A DNA stretch of 12,392 nt from an uncultured Pirellulaceae bacterium (GTDB lineage: Bacteria > Planctomycetota > Planctomycetia > Pirellulales > Pirellulaceae), in assembly GCA_947259675.1 (NCBI GenBank), contig CAMYNE010000081.1:1-12392 (forward strand), in the 5' to 3' direction. The notes below the pieces were generated by a model. That model did not search any database and was not told where the DNA came from. It was given only the letters and a program-made list of their open reading frames with translations. This document shows positions 1-5,078 of the stretch, piece after piece. The first letter of the stretch is position 1. Every line of letters starts with the position of its first letter. The position numbers were made by a program, and so were the translations under genes.

Positions 1-143
1 CGAAACACTTGCCGCTCTCCCAATTCCGACTTCCTCCTCTTCTTATTTCTCACGTTTCGATTGTTATTTCTCGCCTCTCGTTTCTCGTCTCTCGTCTCTC
101 CCCTCAGGCAGATGTCGTATAAAATCGTTGAACGAACCCGTTC
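1..143. other. Pyrimidine-rich leader with short TCTCG-type repeats
   Basis: No coding region is supported here. From about 30 to 103 the + strand is almost entirely C and T, and between about 68 and 103 units of the form TCTCG(T/C)C recur four or five times at an irregular spacing of 6 to 8 bases. This is a simple-sequence tract upstream of the M49-like peptidase gene. It could be part of a 5' leader or simply drifting microsatellite-like DNA. I see no convincing promoter hexamers in it. Confidence 0.5.
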
Positions 144-170
144 ATGAAAGCCTCGAAAACGGAGACAGAT

Positions 171-1826
171 ATGCCAGCTTCACTGACAAAACTAGGCTGT
201 ATCGCGGCCTTGATTTTTGTGTGTACTTTTTCGCACGCCCAGACCACTGGTCAGGACGAAGCTGATTCGCAGCTAACGAAATACGTCAGTGTGAAACTAA
301 CGGCGGACCTGAGCCACCTTTCTGAGAATCAGAAGCAGTTGATTTCGCTGTTGATTTCTGCGGCGCAAGACATGGATGACGTATTTTGGATTCAGGCGTA
401 CGGCAACAAGGAAGCCTTGCTCGATTCGATTTCAGAACCAGTGCTAAAAGAGTTCGCCATCATCAATTACGGTCCCTGGGATCGGCTCCAGAATAATCGG
501 CCCTTCATCGACGGCGTGTTAACCAAGCCTGCCGGGGCAAATTTTTATCCTCAAGACATGACCAAGGATGAATTTGAAAAGCACCTGCAAGAAAATCCCG
601 ATGATCAGGAGGCGCTCAAAAGCCTTTATACGCTGGTTGAACGGGACGAAAACGGAAATCTGGAAGCCGTGCCTTACAACGTCGCTTTCGAAGATCAATT
701 CGCAAGCGCTGCCGAGAAATTGCGAAAGGCATCGGAACTCGCCGAAGACTCAGGATTCAAGGCTTATTTGCAAGCTCGTGCTGACGCCCTTCTCAGTAAC
801 GAGTATCGGGCAAGTGATATGTTATGGATGGACATGAAGACGAACGAGCTTGATGTGGTCATTGGTCCGATCGAAAATTATGAAGACCAGCTAAACGGTT
901 ATAAGGCGGCGTGCGAATGCTATGTGCTCGTCAAGGACATGTCCTGGAGCGAGCGGCTGAGCAAATACGCGTCCATGCTGCCGGATTTGCAAAAGGGCCT
1001 GCCTGTGGCTGACAAGTACAAGCAGGAAACTCCCGGCACTAATTCGGATTTGAACGCTTACGATGTAATTTACTACGCTGGCGACTGCAATGCAGGCTCC
1101 AAGACCATTGCGATTAATTTGCCGAACGACGAAGAAGTTCAACTAAAAAAAGGCTCGCGGCGTTTGCAACTCAAGAATTCGATGCGGGCCAAGTTCGACA
1201 AAATTCTCGTCCCGATCGCTGATCTGCTGATTGTGCCCGAACAGCGTAAGCACATTACCTTCAACGCTTTTTTCTCAAACACGATGTTTCACGAGGTGGC
1301 TCATGGGCTGGGTATCAAGGAGACGATCACGGGAAATGGCAAAGTACGCTCCGCTTTGCGCGAAGCCGCCAGTGCCATCGAAGAAGGCAAAGCCGACATT
1401 CTGGGGCTGTATATGGTGACTCGACTATTTGAACAAGGGGAGCTCAGCGAAGGCAGTTTGGAAGACTATTACGTCACCTTCATGACGAGTGTTTTTCGCT
1501 CGGTGCGATTTGGGGCGTCGAGTGCTCACGGCAAATCTAACATGCTTCGCTTTAATTTTTTCAAAGAAAAAGGCGCGTTTACGCGTGAAGAATCTGGACG
1601 CTACCGGATCAATATGGATCAAATGAAAGTCGCGATGAAAGAACTCAGTGCCCGACTCCTGGAACTGCAGGGCAACGGCGATTACAAAGCCGCTCGCGAA
1701 TTCACAGACAACCTGGGTTTTGTGGGTCCGATTCTTCAAGCGGATCTGGAACGAGTTAATCGGGCTGGAATTCCAACCGATATTGTTTTTGAGCAAGGTA
1801 CTGAAGTACTGGGCTTGAGCCAATAG
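171..1826 (+). CDS. Exported M49 (dipeptidyl peptidase III)-like zinc metallopeptidase
   Basis: Probable secreted zinc peptidase of about 551 residues. An ATG at 144 is in frame, but ATG 171 is preferred: GGAG at 161-164 sits six bases before it, and translation from 171 begins directly with a signal peptide (basic start, hydrophobic residues about 8-20, likely cleavage after SHA near residue 24). The catalytic signature HEVAHG has H374, E375 and H378. About 27 residues later EEGKAD follows, with E405 as the likely third zinc ligand. This two-part arrangement resembles peptidase family M49, in which an HE...H helix is followed by EECRAE or similar. Classical M49 enzymes have a six-residue HExxxH motif; here it is the five-residue HExxH, reported for the Caldithrix abyssi enzyme (HEISH). 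M49 enzymes cut dipeptides from peptide N-termini; substrate and activity here are inferred. A lipoprotein gene follows 44 bases downstream. A different gluzincin-like family remains possible. Confidence 0.65.
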   Translation: MPASLTKLGCIAALIFVCTFSHAQTTGQDEADSQLTKYVSVKLTADLSHLSENQKQLISLLISAAQDMDDVFWIQAYGNKEALLDSISEPVLKEFAIINYGPWDRLQNNRPFIDGVLTKPAGANFYPQDMTKDEFEKHLQENPDDQEALKSLYTLVERDENGNLEAVPYNVAFEDQFASAAEKLRKASELAEDSGFKAYLQARADALLSNEYRASDMLWMDMKTNELDVVIGPIENYEDQLNGYKAACECYVLVKDMSWSERLSKYASMLPDLQKGLPVADKYKQETPGTNSDLNAYDVIYYAGDCNAGSKTIAINLPNDEEVQLKKGSRRLQLKNSMRAKFDKILVPIADLLIVPEQRKHITFNAFFSNTMFHEVAHGLGIKETITGNGKVRSALREAASAIEEGKADILGLYMVTRLFEQGELSEGSLEDYYVTFMTSVFRSVRFGASSAHGKSNMLRFNFFKEKGAFTREESGRYRINMDQMKVAMKELSARLLELQGNGDYKAAREFTDNLGFVGPILQADLERVNRAGIPTDIVFEQGTEVLGLSQ

Positions 1827-1870
1827 TCCTCCAACCAACAGCCGTTGTTTCGTTACCGCAGGCAACATTC

Positions 1871-2254
1871 ATGATTCGTCGAACGTCGTTTGTCATTCTC
1901 GCTTGGACCGTTCTCGTTTATTCCGGTTGTGGGTATGTAAAACAGTCGTATCTGGACTCGTTTGTCAGCAGCGAGAAACAGAACCTGCCGAAGATGTTGT
2001 TTTCCAGCCTCAACGCAGTCGACGTTGAATCGGGACCTGGCGAACTGATTTATGTCTGCGAGAACAAGCGATTGAACGACGAACAGACGAAACAGGCCCA
2101 CCGCAAGACTCAGATGGCATTACAGGATTACGTCAAAAAAAACAAAGACAAGCTCGAAGACTTGATCAGCAACAAGATCAAGTTGACGATCGCCATTCAG
2201 GGCAAGAATGGCGATGAGTTATACCGGATCACGGTCAATCCCTGGGAACTCTAG
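1871..2254 (+). CDS. Small putative lipoprotein, function unknown
   Basis: A 127-residue protein that I cannot assign to a family. It starts with two arginines and a hydrophobic stretch (about residues 5-18) ending in YSGCG. Cys20 would be the lipidated residue after signal peptidase II cleavage. The box is imperfect because a tyrosine sits at -3, but SGCG is a common lipoprotein form in planctomycetes. The mature part is charged and probably mostly soluble: a lysine- and glutamine-rich, probably helical middle (about residues 75-105), then a beta-like end finishing in NPWEL. The 44-base gap from the M49-like gene and the same strand suggest one transcript, so it may be a membrane-anchored partner of the peptidase, but that is inference. 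A weak AGG lies ten bases before the ATG. Confidence 0.7.
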   Translation: MIRRTSFVILAWTVLVYSGCGYVKQSYLDSFVSSEKQNLPKMLFSSLNAVDVESGPGELIYVCENKRLNDEQTKQAHRKTQMALQDYVKKNKDKLEDLISNKIKLTIAIQGKNGDELYRITVNPWEL

Positions 2255-2271
2255 TCGGCAAAGCCATTATC

Positions 2272-2348
2272 GTTTAACGCCCAGCCGTAGGCGCCGGCTC
2301 CATTGCCTGATGTCGCACAAGGCCGGCGCCTGCGGCTGGGCGTTAAAC
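2272..2348. repeat. 77-nt near-perfect palindrome between convergent genes
   Basis: Left arm 2272-2298 and right arm 2322-2348 are complementary at 26 of 27 positions; the single exception (A against G) still allows a G-U pair in one strand. The loop is 23 nt. The outer ends read GTTTAACGCCCAGCCG and CGGCTGGGCGTTAAAC. It starts 17 bases after the lipoprotein stop and ends 19 bases before the M48 gene's stop, so it could act as a two-way transcription end signal. There is no following T-run as in a classic intrinsic terminator. Its length and near-identity of arms look more like a dispersed REP- or MITE-like element; copy number in the genome is not visible here. Confidence 0.85.
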
Positions 2349-2367
2349 AACTTGAGGCACTGAATCC

Positions 2368-3375
2368 TCATCGAAACACCCCAGACATGATTCGGTACTT
2401 GGGCTTGGCCCGCACTCTTTCTTCGAAACCGATTGGAATGCGCCTGGGCGAGCTGACACGGACGGCAGGAGCCATTCGTGGCGGAACAACTCGTTCAGTC
2501 GAAATTTGTGAGTCCGATTTTCTGGCAATCGCCAAGAGCTTTTTGATGCGTTCCTCGGTTTCTGGGTGGGTCCGCAAAATCGCGGATTGAGTCTGTTTTT
2601 GACCTGGTGCCAATATTTTGCGCCAGATGCTCTGGGGTTGAGCCAGTCGTTCGAGCTTATCGAGAGCCGACGCCAATCCGTAGGCATCTCCCGTCAATTC
2701 GATGGCCCCCATATCCGCGTTGAATTCGCGTTTGCGGGAAAGCGCCAACTGCAAAATGATGGTGATTGCCGGAGCACAAAATAACAACAATCCCCTTAGT
2801 AAAAACCAATACGGATCCGAGCCTGTGAAAATGCTCGACAGCGACAAAAACATCAAGAGCAGCCCAATTCTGGACAACAGCGATGTGATACGAGCAATGG
2901 TATCGGCCAGGCCCATGACATGTGTATCACGATGAGCCAGATGGGATATTTCGTGAGCCATGATCCCTTGAAGTTCTCTCGGGTTCATGGTTCGAAGAAG
3001 CCCATCGGTAACCGCAACCGCCGCTGTTTCGTCATGCCCCACGGCAAACGAATTTGGCAATTTGGTGGGAATGTAAAAAAGCCCGGGCAGTGGATCAAGT
3101 TCAGCCCGGCGACAAAGAAAATAAAACATTTCAGCAAGTTCAGGCGACTGATTCGGCAGAATCGGTCTAGCTTTGTACATCTTCAGGACGACGCGCGGCG
3201 AGACTCGTTCACCAAGAAAGATTCCCAAAACGGCCAATCCGATTGCCATGACCCCTCCCCAGAAACCAAACAACGTCCATCCAATCAGCCCCAGCAGCAA
3301 AATCATCGATCCGATCAGAATCATGCTGTGAAAACTGTTTTGAGACTTGTTGACTTTAATATGTTCCAGCGGCAT
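2368..3375 (-). CDS. M48 family membrane metalloprotease (HtpX-like)
   Basis: A 335-residue integral-membrane zinc endopeptidase. The zinc site is HEISH (H141, E142, H145), with the third ligand E217 in REFNAD, the standard M48 layout. Hydrophobic segments lie at about 18-38 and 40-55 before the catalytic domain, and at about 165-183 and 190-212 between the two halves of the zinc site, as in HtpX. The later RTHPETEERI (about 275-285) is also typical of M48 proteases. HtpX-type enzymes degrade misfolded membrane proteins during envelope stress, with the active site facing the cytoplasm. The last 35 or so residues form a proline- and arginine-rich basic tail beyond the usual end of HtpX. The start at 3375 is chosen because it gives a short polar N-terminus before the first membrane helix; AGGA lies about 13 bases upstream, so the ribosome site is weak. 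It is transcribed alone, convergent with the lipoprotein gene. Confidence 0.92.
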   Translation of the reverse strand: MPLEHIKVNKSQNSFHSMILIGSMILLLGLIGWTLFGFWGGVMAIGLAVLGIFLGERVSPRVVLKMYKARPILPNQSPELAEMFYFLCRRAELDPLPGLFYIPTKLPNSFAVGHDETAAVAVTDGLLRTMNPRELQGIMAHEISHLAHRDTHVMGLADTIARITSLLSRIGLLLMFLSLSSIFTGSDPYWFLLRGLLLFCAPAITIILQLALSRKREFNADMGAIELTGDAYGLASALDKLERLAQPQSIWRKILAPGQKQTQSAILRTHPETEERIKKLLAIARKSDSQISTERVVPPRMAPAVRVSSPRRIPIGFEERVRAKPKYRIMSGVFR

Positions 3376-3506
3376 GGTGACGCAAAATGTCCTAGTTGAA
3401 AAATGTTGGAAGTGTCAACAACATCGTATTGTAAACGAGCTTCGCTTAATATTTTCTCATTGTCAATCAAATGGACAATGGTCGATTATCTCTGGGTTGG
3501 GCAGAC

Positions 3507-3596
3507 GTAGGCCGGAACGAGCCCAGCGCTGTTCCGACACCAGCGGCGGTTACCGTGATGCGTTGCTAGAACAGCGCAGAGCTTTTTTCGGCCTAC
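3507..3596. repeat. Imperfect palindromic repeat with GTAGGCCG ends
   Basis: Left arm about 3507-3534 and right arm about 3569-3596 are inverted copies of each other. The outer eight bases GTAGGCCG/CGGCCTAC match exactly and the inner GCGCTGTTC/GAACAGCGC match exactly, with several mismatches between them. The arms enclose 34 nt. The bounded, two-block form suggests a dispersed palindromic element that has begun to decay. Confidence 0.75.
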
Positions 3597-3668
3597 AAAT
3601 CTGAATCATCGCCGCCGAGCTCAAGCTTTCTTCTAATGAACTACCATGTTACGCGAGCTGCCGGAATT

Positions 3669-3755
3669 GTCATCCTGAATCGAGTGGAGCGAGGTGAAGG
3701 ATCTCTCGTCGATCTACGAGAGATCCTTTGGTCGCTAAAGCTCCCTTAGGATGAC
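3669..3755. repeat. Palindromic repeat with GTCATCCT ends
   Basis: The outer GTCATCCT (3669-3676) pairs with AGGATGAC (3748-3755), and the inner GGATCTCTCGT (3699-3709) pairs with ACGAGAGATCC (3716-3726) around a six-base loop. The segments between are only partly complementary. The inner 11-bp hairpin is strong. Sequences of the general form GTCATCCTGA...GAAGGATCTCT recur in intergenic DNA of many bacterial genomes, from memory, so this is probably a dispersed repeat rather than a local regulatory site. Confidence 0.75.
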
Positions 3756-3971
3756 GCTGTTCATTTGTTAATTTGTCGCGCACAGCGGAAACTGAGGCGC
3801 AGACTTACACATGCCGTGATGAAATCTCCACCCAATGATCGTCACGATCCCTTCCATCGTCATAGTCCCTTCATATCGTTAAAGATTGCCAAGGTTGCAG
3901 AGTTTGAAGAATCGACGTCGATAGTTTGTCTATGAGAACAACCATAAACGCGATAATTTAAGGCGATATAT

Positions 3972-4925
3972 ATGAAACCTGAAAAGAAAAACGACCTCAT
4001 CGATTCAGAGGACGAAAAAGAAATAGTCGATTTGGACGATGAAATTGAAATTCAGGCAGCACCAAAAACAAAGTTTACGACCCGGGAATCCAATCTCCAG
4101 ACGCCGCTTGAAACGTACTTGAAAGAAATTAACGAAACCAGTCTTCTGAACGCAGCAGAAGAAAAAATGCTGGCTCGTCAGATCGCCCAGGGCGACGTTC
4201 GAGCTCGTGACCGAATGGTCCGAGCCAATTTGCGCTTGGTCGTCAACATCGCTCGAGGCTATACCGGCAAAGGACTCGGGCTTCAAGATCTGATCGAAGA
4301 AGGAAACCTTGGATTGCTCCGAGCGGTGGAAGGCTTCGACCCCGACATGGGGACGCGGTTTAGTACTTACGCCAGTTATTGGATCAAACAATCGATCAAG
4401 CGAGCTTTGATTAACTCGGCCAAAACGATCCGCATTCCCGCGTATATGGTTGAGCTACTTTCGAAATGGCGTCGGGCAAGTGTTCGCTTAACCGACGAAC
4501 TCAAACGCCATCCAACCCCCGAAGAAGTTGCCCGAGTTCTTGGGCTACCAAAGCGAAAGTTGCCAATCATCAAAAAGGCAATTCAGATCTACAACTCGAC
4601 TCCTCAAACCGATCAATCAGACGCCGGTTGGTCGCTTGGCGAAATGGTGATGGACGAGCGGATGCGAAGTCCAGATCAAGAGTTGCTTGAGAACGATGTC
4701 ATGTCTCACATCCAACGGATGATGCACGAATTGGACGAGCGAGAAGCGGCCGTATTAAAAATGCGATTTGGATTGGAAAACACGGAACCGCACACGCTCA
4801 AAGAAATCGGTGAAAAACTCGGCCTGACTCGTGAACGAGTCCGGCAAATTGAAACGGAAGCACTCAAACGGCTCGGTGACGGTCTTCGCGACCCATTCGA
4901 CCTCGAAATGACATTGCCTTTTTGA
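3972..4925 (+). CDS. RNA polymerase sigma factor, sigma-70 family (RpoD/SigA-like, group 2 type)
   Basis: A 317-residue sigma factor that directs core RNA polymerase to promoters. Regions visible in order: an acidic N-terminus (residues 1-30, rich in D and E); region 1.2 (about 42-75, TPLETYLKEI); region 2 (about 79-148), including the core-binding and -10-reading segment with DLIEEGNLGL and TYASYWIKQSIKRAL; region 3 (about 155-230); and region 4 (about 245-305), with the -35-reading helix-turn-helix LTRERVRQIETEALKRL. It lacks the long region 1.1 and the nonconserved insert of primary RpoD proteins, so I read it as a group 2 (non-essential, primary-like) factor; a compact primary factor cannot be excluded. 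AAGG eight bases upstream supports the start. It stands alone with 596 nt of repeat-bearing DNA upstream and a stem-loop 38 bases after the stop. Confidence 0.96.
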   Translation: MKPEKKNDLIDSEDEKEIVDLDDEIEIQAAPKTKFTTRESNLQTPLETYLKEINETSLLNAAEEKMLARQIAQGDVRARDRMVRANLRLVVNIARGYTGKGLGLQDLIEEGNLGLLRAVEGFDPDMGTRFSTYASYWIKQSIKRALINSAKTIRIPAYMVELLSKWRRASVRLTDELKRHPTPEEVARVLGLPKRKLPIIKKAIQIYNSTPQTDQSDAGWSLGEMVMDERMRSPDQELLENDVMSHIQRMMHELDEREAAVLKMRFGLENTEPHTLKEIGEKLGLTRERVRQIETEALKRLGDGLRDPFDLEMTLPF

Positions 4926-4962
4926 TGTCTTGGCATTCGCATTAATCCGGGATTCGAAAACA

Positions 4963-5008
4963 GATTGGGATTGCTTTTGCCGAAAAAATGGCGAAAACAA
5001 TCCCAATC
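4963..5008 (+). terminator. Stem-loop after the sigma factor gene
   Basis: Arms 4963-4981 and 4990-5008 pair over 19 positions, the two non-Watson-Crick positions being possible G-U pairs in RNA; the inner eight bases form the loop. The core is GATTGGGATTG/CAATCCCAATC. It lies 38 bases after the sigma factor stop and before the PSCyt1 gene. No long T-run follows directly (only TTTT at 5021-5024), so it is a candidate rather than a textbook intrinsic terminator. Confidence 0.6.
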
Positions 5009-5017
5009 CTTAGATCA

Positions 5018-5046
5018 CCGTTTTGGGTTACAATAACCAAAACCGG
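5018..5046 (+). promoter_or_regulatory. Second small hairpin before the PSCyt1 gene
   Basis: The segments 5018-5030 and 5034-5046 are inverted copies apart from one extra G on each side, with the loop CAA. The core is TTTTGGGTTA against TAACCAAAA. It follows the larger stem-loop by nine bases and ends 32 bases before the likely PSCyt1 start, so it may lie in the 5' leader of that mRNA or form part of a composite transcription end signal. Confidence 0.4.
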
Positions 5047-5078
5047 TTTCCAGTGAATTGCCGCTTCCAACCGACCTC

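Larger units (their letters stand above)
3376..3971. other. 596-nt noncoding interval with repeats
   Basis: Lies between the divergent M48 protease and sigma factor genes and holds no convincing gene; short open frames here lack homology-like content and run through repeats. It contains a 7-bp dyad CATTGTC-N9-GACAATG at 3458-3480, an imperfect palindrome at 3507-3596 and another at 3669-3755, each listed separately. From 3756 to 3971 I see no strong structure. AAGG at 3960-3963 lies eight bases before the sigma factor ATG. A GATAAT at 3952-3957 resembles a -10 box, but the nearest TTG-type -35 (3926-3931) is 20 bases away, and it lies very close to the ribosome site, so I do not call a promoter. 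Confidence 0.6.

Noticed and set aside
144..170. ATG 144 as start of the M49-like peptidase
   Set aside because: It would put nine polar residues before the signal peptide, while GGAG at 161-164 points to ATG 171.
2303..2590. 95-residue open frame over the palindrome
   Set aside because: It is antisense to the M48 protease and starts inside the palindrome loop; a shadow frame.
3347..3604. 85-residue open frame downstream of the M48 gene start
   Set aside because: It runs antisense into the protease gene and through the palindrome at 3507-3596, with no protein-like pattern or ribosome site.
3458..3755. CRISPR array
   Set aside because: The repeats are inverted pairs of different sequence, without regular direct repeats and spacers, and no cas gene is present.
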